A stretch of DNA of 51,230 nucleotides. Origin: Paenalicyclobacillus cellulosilyticus. GTDB lineage: Bacteria > Bacillota > Bacilli > Alicyclobacillales > Alicyclobacillaceae. Where the stretch lies: NCBI RefSeq assembly GCF_014647315.1, contig NZ_BMOY01000020.1, positions 1-51,230 on the forward strand, in the 5' to 3' direction. Position numbers and translations under genes: made by a program. The notes under the pieces are model-generated. The model made no database searches, was not told where the DNA came from, and saw nothing but the letters and a program-made list of their open reading frames with translations. Of the stretch, positions 34,010 through 41,993 are shown in pieces (positions within the stretch are counted from its first letter, which is position 1; every line of letters begins with the position of its first letter).

Positions 34010-35041
34010 ATGGAAGAGCGCAAAAAGGTGTTGGAGATGCTGGCAGCCGGCAAGCTGACGGCGGAACAAGCGGATCGCCTGCTCGCCGCCCTCTCGGGGC
34101 GGAAAGCGCACCCGCATCCCCCGCACGGGCCGGGGCAAGGGCGGCCCTTTCGTTGGCGGTGGGACGGCAAATTCCGCGAACTGCAAGACTTGGCGGATCT
34201 CAGCGAATGGAAGGATGAGTTAAAACACTTGGGGTCGGCGGTGACAGCGACCGTTGCCCAGGCGATGAAGGAAGCGCGCCGCACCATCGAGCAGCAGCTG
34301 GGCGAGATGGCGCCGCGGGCCGACCAGTTGCGCGTCCGCAAGGACTGGGAGCTCGGTGCCGGCGTGCGGCGGTTGACGGTCGAGACGCACCACGGCCGCA
34401 TCCACCTGCTCCCCGCCCCCGACCACACCCTGCGCGCATCGGTGCGGGCAGAGGTGCGCGGGTCCTCCCTGCCGGAAGCGCGCCAGGTATTGGCGGGCCA
34501 ATTGCACTTGGAAGAGGCGGACGGGGTGTGCCGCATCCTGCTCGTGCGGGACGACCGTGTGCTGGCTGCCGACGTGGATCTCTGGCTGCCGTCCGGCAGC
34601 GCGCTCACGCTCACCGCCAAGGCGCACACCGGCGGCATCCAGGCAGAAGACGTGCATGCGCAGGAGATGGAGCTGGTGACCCAACACGGGAACGTGGTCC
34701 TGTACCGCACGACGGCGGAACACCTGCGCGTGGCTGCGCGCAACGGCGCCATTCACCTGACCGAGTGCCTCGGTCCGGACAGCCGGAGCGTGCACCTGGA
34801 AACCCGGATGGGAGGCATCACGGTCCTCGGCCTGCCGGCCGAGGCCGGCGTGACGGGGAGCGCCAAGACGGGGCTCGGCCGGGTGGAGGTGAGCGGCGAG
34901 GGGATGGAGGTCGAATACGACGACCCGCAACAGCCGAAGGCCGCCCGCTTCGCCAGCTTCCGCAGTCTCGGCGCGGCGGAGGAAACCGTGGTGCACCTGC
35001 ATTGCGCAACCCGCAACGGCCACATCTCCATCCGCCGCTGA
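34010..35041 (+). CDS. LiaX/YvlB-like protein (SHOCT-like helix + DUF4097)
   Basis: 343 residues. It opens with MEERKKVLEMLAAGKLTAEQADRLLAAL, the short helical domain of YvlB and LiaX. A hydrophilic helical linker (FRELQDLADLSEWKDELKHL) follows, then from about residue 115 a repetitive beta domain of DUF4097 type with recurring short turns (THHGRIHL, AHTGGIQAEDV, TQHGNVVL, ARNGAIHL, TRNGHISI). No signal peptide is seen. Relatives take part in cell-envelope stress (daptomycin response). The RBS GGAG is in the preceding gene's end; the two are coupled. Confidence 0.85.
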   Translation: MEERKKVLEMLAAGKLTAEQADRLLAALSGRKAHPHPPHGPGQGRPFRWRWDGKFRELQDLADLSEWKDELKHLGSAVTATVAQAMKEARRTIEQQLGEMAPRADQLRVRKDWELGAGVRRLTVETHHGRIHLLPAPDHTLRASVRAEVRGSSLPEARQVLAGQLHLEEADGVCRILLVRDDRVLAADVDLWLPSGSALTLTAKAHTGGIQAEDVHAQEMELVTQHGNVVLYRTTAEHLRVAARNGAIHLTECLGPDSRSVHLETRMGGITVLGLPAEAGVTGSAKTGLGRVEVSGEGMEVEYDDPQQPKAARFASFRSLGAAEETVVHLHCATRNGHISIRR

Positions 35042-35158
35042 CCCGGACATCGCGCCCCGACCGGGCATCCGGGCATCCGGCGCATGCGCCGCCGCAAACC
35101 GGCCATGCTACACGCGGGCAGCCCGGGCAACCTGGGACGCTCGGGTCAACAGGCAAGG

Positions 35159-35212
35159 GTCAAGACGCCCTGCTCACAGACGCCCGTGTCAAGACGCCCG
35201 GGTCAAAACGCC
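35159..35212. repeat. Three degenerate 11-bp direct repeats
   Basis: GTCAAGACGCC at 35159-35169 and 35188-35198, and GTCAAAACGCC at 35202-35212, in the 200-bp gap between the LiaX-like gene and the 55-codon ORF. Earlier in the gap GGGCATCCG is also repeated. No gene is seen in 35042-35243. Confidence 0.6.
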
Positions 35213-35243
35213 GGGACATCATGCAAAAGGAGGATGCGGGCCC

Positions 35244-35411
35244 GTGCGGCAACACCCGTTTTACCTCGCCGCGGCCGTGCTGTTTGCGGCCGGGTTGCAG
35301 TACATGCTCAGCCGCCGCCTGCGCGCGGCAGCGCGGGCGACCAGCCGTGCCCACGAGGCACAGTCAAGCGCTGGTCAGCGCCCCGGCCGCGCGCCGGACG
35401 ACAGGTCGTGA
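35244..35411 (+). CDS. Small membrane protein, 55 aa
   Basis: The GTG at 35244 lies eight to nine bases after AAAAGGAGGATG, one of the best ribosome binding sites in the window. The product starts with MRQHPFYLAAAVLFAAGLQY, a single hydrophobic helix, then the basic SRRLRAAARATSR and a polar tail. The layout (short N-out or N-in helix, positive cytoplasmic side) is that of small bitopic membrane peptides. It lies downstream of the LiaX-like gene on the same strand and its end overlaps the opposing aminotransferase gene by 37 bp. No family is recognised. Confidence 0.65.
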   Translation: MRQHPFYLAAAVLFAAGLQYMLSRRLRAAARATSRAHEAQSSAGQRPGRAPDDRS

Positions 35412-36667
35412 GCCGCTTCCGTCCCGGCCGCCGCGGTCCCCGCCGCAGCGGCCCCCGCCGCTGCCGCTCCGTCATGGCCGTGCAGCGACGCACTGTCCCG
35501 GCCGCGCAACGATCCGGCTTCAGCCAGTGCCTGCACCAAGCGGTCGATGTCCGCTTCCTGGTTGTACATGGCGGTCGCCGCGCGCACGGCGTCTGGCAGC
35601 ACCTCCACCCGGACGTCGCGCGCCGCGCAGGCGGCCGCCACCGCGTCCGGCGCCAGCCGCGCCGTCTGGAACACGACCAACCCGGCCCGGCCTTCGCGCG
35701 GCGTCCATACGCGCACCCCGTCCATGCTCAACAATCGATCCAGCAAATAGCCGGACAGGCCGCGGACGCGGGTACGGATGAAATCCCAGCCCGCCTCCGC
35801 GCGCAGGAAGCGGAGCGCTTCCGCCCAGCCCGTCCAGGCGGCCAGTCCGGCGTGCGCACAGTCGAACCGCGCCGCATTCGGCGCCAGCCAAAACCCGCCG
35901 TACGGCTGGACGGCGCCCGGCGCGGCGAGTGCCGACGGACCGGCGAACGCGGGCTCCAGGACAGACCATGCGTCGCGGCGCACATACAGCGCGCCCACGC
36001 CTTCCGGCCCGCACAGCCACGTCCCGCCGTCCACCGCGTAGAAGTCGATGCCTGCGGCCTCCACGTCCACCGCATCCACGCCCGCGCCCTGGCGGCCATC
36101 CACCAAGAGAAACGCCTGCTTCGCATGCGCCACCTCGCACAAACGCTCCACCGGCTGCCGCTGCCCGGTCGCCGGCGAGACGTGCGCGGTGACCACCAAC
36201 CGTGTCCGCGGCCCGGTCATCGCATTCACCGCCGCCACCAGGTCGTCCGGCGCGAGCCGGCCATCGACCACGCGCACCACGATGCCCCGCCGTTGCCGCT
36301 GCAGATGAACCGCCAGCCAGACCGCAGCGTCGACGTCGTCGCTGACCACCACCTCGTCGCCAGGCCAAAGCGGCAACCCGTGCAACACCAGCTGGACCGC
36401 ATGCGCTGCGCCGTCCGTCAGCGCAATCCGGTCGGGACGAGTACATAGCAGCGCAGCCAGGTGTTCCCGCACGCGCGCACGGGCTTGCTGCAACCGCTGC
36501 GCGTACTCCGGGTGCCCGCCGCCGAATTCCGCTTCCCACGCCAGCGCCTTCTGCATCGCCTCCAACGCCAGGTCGGGCACCGCACCGCGCACCGAGGTCG
36601 CCAAATACGCCGTATGGCGGACCACCGGGAAGTGACGGCGCAGGTTGTCAGCGAGCGTCACGCGCAT
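35375..36667 (-). CDS. Class-V aminotransferase homologue lacking the PLP lysine
   Basis: 430 residues, fold type I, related to isopenicillin N epimerase/selenocysteine-lyase-like enzymes: RHTAYLATSVRGAVP, ALTDGAAHAVQLVLHGLPL, HVSPATGQRQPVERL, LLVDGRQGAGVDAVDV. Where the family has GHKW with the Schiff-base lysine, this protein reads AVDGGTWLCGPEGVGALYV, so the lysine is Thr; only two other Lys are present, both elsewhere. The ring-binding Asp (LVDGRQ) is kept. The last 40 residues are Ala/Gly-rich. The start is ATG at 36667 or GTG at 36661, the latter better spaced from GAGGGGAGGG. It overlaps the SDR gene. Probably non-transaminating or PMP-based. Confidence 0.85.
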   Translation of the reverse strand: MRVTLADNLRRHFPVVRHTAYLATSVRGAVPDLALEAMQKALAWEAEFGGGHPEYAQRLQQARARVREHLAALLCTRPDRIALTDGAAHAVQLVLHGLPLWPGDEVVVSDDVDAAVWLAVHLQRQRRGIVVRVVDGRLAPDDLVAAVNAMTGPRTRLVVTAHVSPATGQRQPVERLCEVAHAKQAFLLVDGRQGAGVDAVDVEAAGIDFYAVDGGTWLCGPEGVGALYVRRDAWSVLEPAFAGPSALAAPGAVQPYGGFWLAPNAARFDCAHAGLAAWTGWAEALRFLRAEAGWDFIRTRVRGLSGYLLDRLLSMDGVRVWTPREGRAGLVVFQTARLAPDAVAAACAARDVRVEVLPDAVRAATAMYNQEADIDRLVQALAEAGSLRGRDSASLHGHDGAAAAGAAAAGTAAAGTEAAHDLSSGARPGR

Positions 36668-37427
36668 CCCTCCCCTCGCGGCGGATCCCCAGCACGTCCT
36701 CCCCGCCGGTCACTTCAATCACAGTCCCGTTGATGTACGCGCTCTCCTCGCTGCACAAAAACGCGACCACCCGGCCGACATCCTCGCCCACCGGCAGGCG
36801 TCTTCCGTCCGGGCCGCGCGGCGCCTCCACAATCCGCTGCATCTTCGCCTCGCCCCGGATGTCGCCCGGGCAGACCATGTTGGCCGTGATGCCGTGCTCC
36901 CGCTCTTCGCGCGCGATGGAACGCGTCAGAGACGCCAAGGCGGATTTCGCCGCCGCGTACGGGGCACGCCACGCCCATCCGGCCGCCCGCCCGGCACCGT
37001 CGAAGCCCAGGGTCACGAAGCGGCCGAACCGGCGCGCGCGCATGCCCGGGACGGCGTCCCGGTACAACCAAAAGAAATTGGTCAGATTCCCGTCCGCCAT
37101 CATCCGCCACATATCGTCCGTGTAATCGGCCAAGGCCACCCGCTCGAAGACAAAAGGACCGAAGTTGTGAACGACCGCGTCGACGCGGCCGAACAATGCC
37201 TCGCAAGCGTGCAGGGCGGCGCGGACCTGGTGCGGGTTGAACAGGTCCGTCCGGCGGCAGCCCGCGCGCCGCCCGAGGCGTTCCGCTTCCGCAATCAGGT
37301 TCGCCGCCTCCTGTTCACTCTTCCCGAATGTGAAGAACACATCCCACCCCGCGGCGAACAACGCCCGCACCGTGGCGTGTCCCAATCCGCGGGCACCGCT
37401 CGTCACAAACGCGACGCGTCCCGACAT
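36648..37427 (-). CDS. Short-chain dehydrogenase/reductase, atypical
   Basis: 259 residues. N-terminal VAFVTSGARGLGHATV (TGxxxGxG with Thr-Ser), AVVHNFGPF in place of NNAG, the catalytic YAAAK (Tyr-Lys), and C-terminal VVAFLCSEESAYINGTVIEVTGGED, a classic SDR ending. The strand that normally ends in the catalytic Ser reads GRFVTLGFDGAGRAAGW, without a clear Ser, as in some FabI/pteridine-reductase-like SDRs. The ATG at 37427 has AAAGGGG upstream. It overlaps the aminotransferase homologue. Substrate unknown. Confidence 0.85.
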   Translation of the reverse strand: MSGRVAFVTSGARGLGHATVRALFAAGWDVFFTFGKSEQEAANLIAEAERLGRRAGCRRTDLFNPHQVRAALHACEALFGRVDAVVHNFGPFVFERVALADYTDDMWRMMADGNLTNFFWLYRDAVPGMRARRFGRFVTLGFDGAGRAAGWAWRAPYAAAKSALASLTRSIAREEREHGITANMVCPGDIRGEAKMQRIVEAPRGPDGRRLPVGEDVGRVVAFLCSEESAYINGTVIEVTGGEDVLGIRREGRDARDAR

Positions 37428-37450
37428 CCGTCCGACCCCTTTTTGCGTCC

Positions 37451-37456
37451 ATCATA
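37451..37456 (-). promoter_or_regulatory. Extended -10 promoter of the SDR gene
   Basis: Minus strand TGGTATGAT, with TATGAT at 37456-37451 in the 24-bp gap between the methyltransferase stop and the SDR start; the -10 overlaps the methyltransferase end. A good -35 is not seen. Confidence 0.5.
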
Positions 37457-38996
37457 CCACAACGCGCCGCTCCCCCGCGTCCGCCCGGGGCGGACGGGCA
37501 CCGGGACGGGCGGCGCGGACCATGAGCATCGGCACATAGACGGTGCGCTCGGCCAGCGGGTAACGGCGACAGACGTCGACCCCGCGGTCGACCAGTTCAT
37601 GGAGGATGGTGCGACGGTCATCCCACGGCAGTCCCATCAACGCCGTCTGAAAGAACGCAAACCCGCGGATGATGTGTTGGACGACCACGTCCGGTTGGTT
37701 GAACACCCAGCGGCTCTCGACGCGCGCCACCTCGATGCAGGTCAGCCCGGCGCCGGCAAACCAGGCGAGAATGTCGGCTTCCGTCGGCGCAATTTGTTGA
37801 AACGCCGTCGGGCAGCGGATACCGGCCAGGTCGAACAACGGGGCGAACCACTCGCGAAAGAACGGCCGCAAGAGGTGGGTCTGCAACCCTTGCAACACCG
37901 CGATCACGCCGCCCGGGACCGCGGTGCGCGCCATCTCGCGCACCACGGCCTGCCCGTTCCGCTCGTGGAGGAACCCCGCCCCCAGCACGACGTCGAACGA
38001 GGCGTCCGCAAACGGCAGATCGTCGTACCTCCCGTGCAGGAACGTCACGGACGCGCCGCCCGGACAAGGTGCCTGCTTCCGCGCTGCGCGTTCCAGGGCG
38101 GATGCGGATTCGTCGAGACAGACCAAGCGGCCGTGCGGACCGACGGCCGCGGACAACCCCGCCTCCCACGCCATGGTTGCGGTCCCGCATCCCAGTTCCA
38201 GCACACGCGCGCCCGCAGACACGCCGATCCATTCCACAAACCGGGACCGCACCGACACGGCGTCCGGCCAGACCTCCCGGCACATGTCATCCCAATCGAT
38301 CACGTGATCGAAGTGGTACAGATACGCATACGCCGCCCGCGCCGCCTGATAACCGGAGTTTTCCAACATCCCGGTGAGCCACCGGCAGGCACGCATTCCG
38401 GCCTGCGTGACCTGCACCACGCGGCCGCCCCGCCCTGCCGCAGGTTTGAGCCGGATGGCACCGATCGCCAAGGCGATGAGCAACAGCGTCTCCAACTCTT
38501 CCGGCGGATACGGGTGATGCCGGATGCCCTGCAGCCACTCCGCCTCCTCCAGCTGCCGGTGGCGGCACAGCGGCTGCATCATGTCGTACCCGGCGACCAA
38601 CAGGTAGATGAAATAGAGCGGCTCCCCGCCGTATCGGCTTAAAAACGCGGCGACCTTGCCGCAAGCTGTGTGCAACATGGTGCGCAACATGTCGTGGTTG
38701 CGGGCGAGGCGGCCCGCCTGTTCACGGGCGAGATGGACCGCGGTGGCGATGAGCGCCGAAAAGACCGCCCGCGGGAACAGCGACGGCGCGAACGGCACCG
38801 TCCCCAGCACCGCCGGGGTGCCGTCCGCCGGCGCGTGGCGGGCGGCGAGCAGCGCCGCGTCCTGGCGAGCCGTGTCGCACACGGACGCATCCGACGCCAG
38901 GGCGAAGTGGTTTGCCAGCAGCGGATCGCACAAGACGCCGCAGTCCAACATCCCGGTGAGCCATGCCGTCACCTGCGCTTCATCCAAGCCGGCCAA
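37452..38996 (-). CDS. Two-domain SAM-dependent methyltransferase
   Basis: 514 residues. Residues from about 265 form a class-I methyltransferase: SAM motif GARVLELGCGTATMAWEAGL, RLVCLDESASAL, LPFADASFDVVLGAGFLH, PGGVIAVLQG. The first 250 residues are a separate mainly helical domain of no recognised family, with LETLLLIALAIGAIRLKP and VTQAGMRACRWLTGMLE near its end, which looks like a winged-helix piece. The start is unclear: TTG at 38996 abuts GGGAGGAG, another TTG lies at 38987. Substrate unknown. It precedes the SDR and aminotransferase homologue genes in one direction. Confidence 0.8.
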   Translation of the reverse strand: MAGLDEAQVTAWLTGMLDCGVLCDPLLANHFALASDASVCDTARQDAALLAARHAPADGTPAVLGTVPFAPSLFPRAVFSALIATAVHLAREQAGRLARNHDMLRTMLHTACGKVAAFLSRYGGEPLYFIYLLVAGYDMMQPLCRHRQLEEAEWLQGIRHHPYPPEELETLLLIALAIGAIRLKPAAGRGGRVVQVTQAGMRACRWLTGMLENSGYQAARAAYAYLYHFDHVIDWDDMCREVWPDAVSVRSRFVEWIGVSAGARVLELGCGTATMAWEAGLSAAVGPHGRLVCLDESASALERAARKQAPCPGGASVTFLHGRYDDLPFADASFDVVLGAGFLHERNGQAVVREMARTAVPGGVIAVLQGLQTHLLRPFFREWFAPLFDLAGIRCPTAFQQIAPTEADILAWFAGAGLTCIEVARVESRWVFNQPDVVVQHIIRGFAFFQTALMGLPWDDRRTILHELVDRGVDVCRRYPLAERTVYVPMLMVRAARPGARPPRADAGERRVVV

Positions 38997-39125
38997 CTCC
39001 TCCCAGCATGAACATGGGCATGAACGCCTGGCATTCTTGCGCCACAGATTTTATCATAGATATCAGATAAATTGATGGTGTGAGCCTGCAACACGGTGGC
39101 CATGCCCCCGGAGGAGGTGGAGGCA

Positions 39126-39470
39126 GTGCAGTTCTTGCTGGACGAGCGGCTGGGCATCCCGCTGCCCAATCCCGAGCTCGAGTTCGAGCAACTGACGCCT
39201 GCCGAGCAGGAAGAGGTCATCGCGCAGTGGGAGCGCATCAAGGCGCGCATCCCCGAACAGATCCTCAAGTTTGAAGCGGTGATTGAAGACAAGCTGCGCC
39301 AAGTCCACGAACGGGAGGACTGGGACGAGATTGCCGCGTTGTTCGCCGAAATCTCGGACTATGCGAGCCGCATCAACGAGCTGAACACATGGCGGCGGGT
39401 TGATCCCCTCCTCCATCCAGACCCCGTGGCCGATCACGCTTCGGAACACCGGGATCGCGAAAAAGGGTGA
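39126..39470 (+). CDS. Small acidic helical protein, 114 aa
   Basis: The GTG at 39126 follows GGAGGAGGTGGAGG, a strong ribosome binding site. The product is acidic and helical, with LGIPLPNPELEFEQLTPAEQEEVIAQWERIKARIPEQI and a second amphipathic helix KLRQVHEREDWDEIAALFAEISDYASRINELN; no cysteines, no membrane span. I do not recognise a family. The AT-rich stretch 39043-39080 just upstream likely holds its promoter and one for the divergent methyltransferase gene. Confidence 0.7.
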   Translation: MQFLLDERLGIPLPNPELEFEQLTPAEQEEVIAQWERIKARIPEQILKFEAVIEDKLRQVHEREDWDEIAALFAEISDYASRINELNTWRRVDPLLHPDPVADHASEHRDREKG

Positions 39471-39528
39471 AGAGAGCCTTGCGGGCGCGGCCTGCCGTGC
39501 CGGATGATGCCCGAACCGGATGCACGGC

Positions 39529-39557
39529 TTGCCTTTCCGGAAAAATCCGCCTATGAT
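39529..39557 (+). promoter_or_regulatory. Aldo/keto reductase promoter
   Basis: TTGCCT (39529-39534), a 17-bp spacer, TATGAT (39552-39557); about 34 bases before the GTG start. Confidence 0.7.
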
Positions 39558-39590
39558 GGGACGTGATCCTGATCATGGAGGTGGCCGCGC

Positions 39591-40544
39591 GTGCAGTATC
39601 GGCGACTGGGAAAAAGCGGTTTGAAGACATCGGAGATTGCCCTCGGCAGCTGGTTGACATACGGCACGGTAACCGAACGGGAGCAAGCCATCGCCTGCGT
39701 CAAACAAGCGTACGACCTGGGGATCAACCATTTCGACTGCGCCAACGTCTACGGCGCCCGGCCGCACGCGGCGGAAGAGGTGCTGGCCGAAGCGCTGGCC
39801 CCGTATCCGCGGGAGAGCTACATCCTGACGACCAAGGCGTATTGGCCGGTGGGAAGCGGCCCAAACGACCGCGGCCTCAGCCGCAAGCACATCTTCAGCG
39901 AGGTCGAGAAGAGCCTCAAGGCGCTCAAGACCGATTACGTCGACATCTTCTACTGTCACCGCTACGACGCGGAGACCGACCTGGAGGAAACGCTGCGCGC
40001 CCTCGACGACCTGGTGGCGCAGGGGAAGGTGTTGTACGCCGGCTTGAGCGAGTGGCCGGCCGACAAGATTGCGCTCGGGGTGCGCATCCAGCGTGAGCTC
40101 GGGCTGCGCAAGTTCGCCGCCAGCCAACCGGTGTACAACATGTTCAACCGCTACATCGAGCACGCCGTCATCCCCATCTGCGACGAGGCGGGCATCGGCC
40201 AGGTTGTGTTCTCGCCGCTGGCGCAGGGTGTGTTGACCGGCAAATACCGCAAGGGCAAGCCGTTGCCGGAAGGCTCGCGCGCCACGACCGAACAGGTCAG
40301 CCATTTCATCAAAGGCTACCTGACGGAAGCGAACCTGGAGAAGGTGGAACGGCTCATCCAGGTGGCCGAACGGCTCGAAATCAGCCTGGCCCAGCTCGCG
40401 TTGGCATGGGTGTTGCGCCTGCCGAGCGTGAGTTGCGCGCTCATCGGAGCGAGCCGGCCGGAGCAGGTGGTCGAGAACGCCAAGGCTTCCGGCATCCAGC
40501 TCGATGAAGAGACGTTGAAGGAGATTGAGGCCATCCTGGCTTGA
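39591..40544 (+). CDS. Aldo/keto reductase (Kv-beta/YghZ-like)
   Basis: 317 residues, a TIM-barrel NADPH reductase of aldehydes and ketones. MQYRRLGKSGLKTSEIALG, HFDCANVYGARPHAAEEVL (Asp and Tyr of the tetrad), LTTKAYWPVG (Lys) and FYCHRYDAETDLEETL (His) are all present; the cofactor end is IGASRPEQVVENAKA. These features match the AKR6/AKR14 type. Start GTG at 39591 with GGAGGTGG upstream. A 10-bp hairpin follows at 40602-40632. Confidence 0.95.
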   Translation: MQYRRLGKSGLKTSEIALGSWLTYGTVTEREQAIACVKQAYDLGINHFDCANVYGARPHAAEEVLAEALAPYPRESYILTTKAYWPVGSGPNDRGLSRKHIFSEVEKSLKALKTDYVDIFYCHRYDAETDLEETLRALDDLVAQGKVLYAGLSEWPADKIALGVRIQRELGLRKFAASQPVYNMFNRYIEHAVIPICDEAGIGQVVFSPLAQGVLTGKYRKGKPLPEGSRATTEQVSHFIKGYLTEANLEKVERLIQVAERLEISLAQLALAWVLRLPSVSCALIGASRPEQVVENAKASGIQLDEETLKEIEAILA

Positions 40545-40601
40545 CACTCCGCCGCGGCTTGACCTTGCCGCAACCGTCGCAACCATCCCCGCATCCACAC
40601 C

Positions 40602-40632
40602 GCGCGCCCGGATGACGCTGTGCCGGGCGCGC
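40602..40632. other. 10-bp hairpin between convergent genes
   Basis: GCGCGCCCGG and CCGGGCGCGC with an 11-nt loop, between the ends of the aldo/keto reductase (+) and the 108-codon gene (-). There is no T-run on either side, as at 23281-23310. Confidence 0.6.
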
Positions 40633-40637
40633 ATGCT

Positions 40638-40964
40638 TCACTGCGTCTGCGCGCGCTTTGCTGCTTCCACCGCCGCCGCAAGGCGTTCCCGAAATTGGAA
40701 CAGGGCAGTGTCTGGTTGGCGCAACGCCGATTCCGGAAACCGGCCCAACCAAGGGCCGCCGCGAAACGGGGCCACGTGGTGCGGGGCGATGCGCACCTCA
40801 TACCACGCCTCACCTTCCGGCAGACCGAGCTTTTGCGCCTCCGCCTCCGGCAAACGGCGCACCGCCCGCACCAAGACATTGGCGGTCTTCGCATCGATGG
40901 GACCCGACATCAGTTCCACGTCGGCCAACGGAAACCACACGTGCAGCCACGTCCATTCGCCCAT
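40638..40964 (-). CDS. Unknown protein, 108 aa
   Basis: The ATG at 40964 follows GAGGAGG with seven bases spacing. The product begins MGEWTWLHVWFPLADVELM, then a basic helical stretch (TANVLVRAVRRLPEAEAQKLGL), WYEVRIAPHHVAPFRGGPWLGRFP, and a polar helix at the end. No family recognised. It starts 13 bp after the nucleoside hydrolase gene, so the two are probably cotranscribed. Confidence 0.65.
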   Translation of the reverse strand: MGEWTWLHVWFPLADVELMSGPIDAKTANVLVRAVRRLPEAEAQKLGLPEGEAWYEVRIAPHHVAPFRGGPWLGRFPESALRQPDTALFQFRERLAAAVEAAKRAQTQ

Positions 40965-40977
40965 GCGGACGACCTCC

Positions 40978-41919
40978 TCACGCCGAGGCATCCATCCCGA
41001 GCACCGCACAGAAGCGCTGCAGAAAGGCGGGCGCGTCGACGTCCACGCACACGTCGACGTTCTTCTCCGCAGCGCTGTCCGCGCGCGCGTCGACCACCGT
41101 CATGCCTGCGGTCAGTTCGCCCTGCGTCTCGACGTCGACCGCATAACGGCGGACGGTGCAGAGCGCGGGGTCTTCCGCAACCCCGACGGCGAGCGGATCG
41201 TGCAGGGGACAGGACAGCGACGGCACGCGGCCCGCGGCATAGTAGCTGTGCATGTAGAACCGGACGGCCTCCTGGACGAGCGCCCGGTACGGGCGTGCTG
41301 CCATCGAGGCGAGTTGTTCGTGGACAAGGAGGGTGCGCATGGTCACATCGAGGCCCACCATGGTGACAGGCGCACCGGATTTAAACACGATGCGGGCAGC
41401 CTCCGGGTCTCCCCAGATGTTGGCCTCCGCCACCGGCGTCACATTGCCCGGGCAAAACGCCGCGCCTCCCATCACCACCACGCGCCGGACCAAGCGGGGC
41501 AGTTCAGGGTCGAACAGGAATGCTTTGGCGACATTCGTCAGCCGCGCAACCGGCACCAGCACCACCTCGTGCGGATGCTCGCGCACCACCCGGCGGATGA
41601 AATGGACCGCGTCTTCCTCAGCCGGACGCCCGCTGGCCGTCACCGGTGCATTGCCGAGCCCATTCTCTCCGTGGATCCACGGCACGGGACCTGACCACGG
41701 CCGCAACAGCGGTGCCTCAGAGCCGCGGTACACGGGAACATCCCGCCCGGACAACGCGACGAGCGCGAGGGTGTTGCGCGTGGCGGTATCGACGTCCACG
41801 TTGCCGAAGCACGTCGTCAGCCCCAGCACCTCCAGCCGGGGGCTGGCGAGCGCGTACAACACCGCCAGCGCATCGTCGACCCCGGTGTCCACATCGAGGA
41901 TGATTTTCGTCTTTTCCAT
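40978..41919 (-). CDS. Inosine/uridine-preferring nucleoside hydrolase
   Basis: 313 residues. Cleaves the N-glycosidic bond of ribonucleosides for salvage. The calcium site IILDVDTGVDDALAVL (DxDxxxDD), the strand NVDVDTATRNTLAL, the family AEANIWGDPEAA and the C-terminal HDPLAVGV complete the active site. The ATG at 41919 has AGGAGG eight bases upstream. It follows the MFS gene by 74 bp. Exact nucleoside preference not readable. Confidence 0.93.
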   Translation of the reverse strand: MEKTKIILDVDTGVDDALAVLYALASPRLEVLGLTTCFGNVDVDTATRNTLALVALSGRDVPVYRGSEAPLLRPWSGPVPWIHGENGLGNAPVTASGRPAEEDAVHFIRRVVREHPHEVVLVPVARLTNVAKAFLFDPELPRLVRRVVVMGGAAFCPGNVTPVAEANIWGDPEAARIVFKSGAPVTMVGLDVTMRTLLVHEQLASMAARPYRALVQEAVRFYMHSYYAAGRVPSLSCPLHDPLAVGVAEDPALCTVRRYAVDVETQGELTAGMTVVDARADSAAEKNVDVCVDVDAPAFLQRFCAVLGMDASA

Positions 41920-41993
41920 GGCCGCGACCTCCTGTTCCACAAGCCGTCGTCCTTTCCAGATTACCATGGCCGCCGGACCCGCCCAAGCGCACC

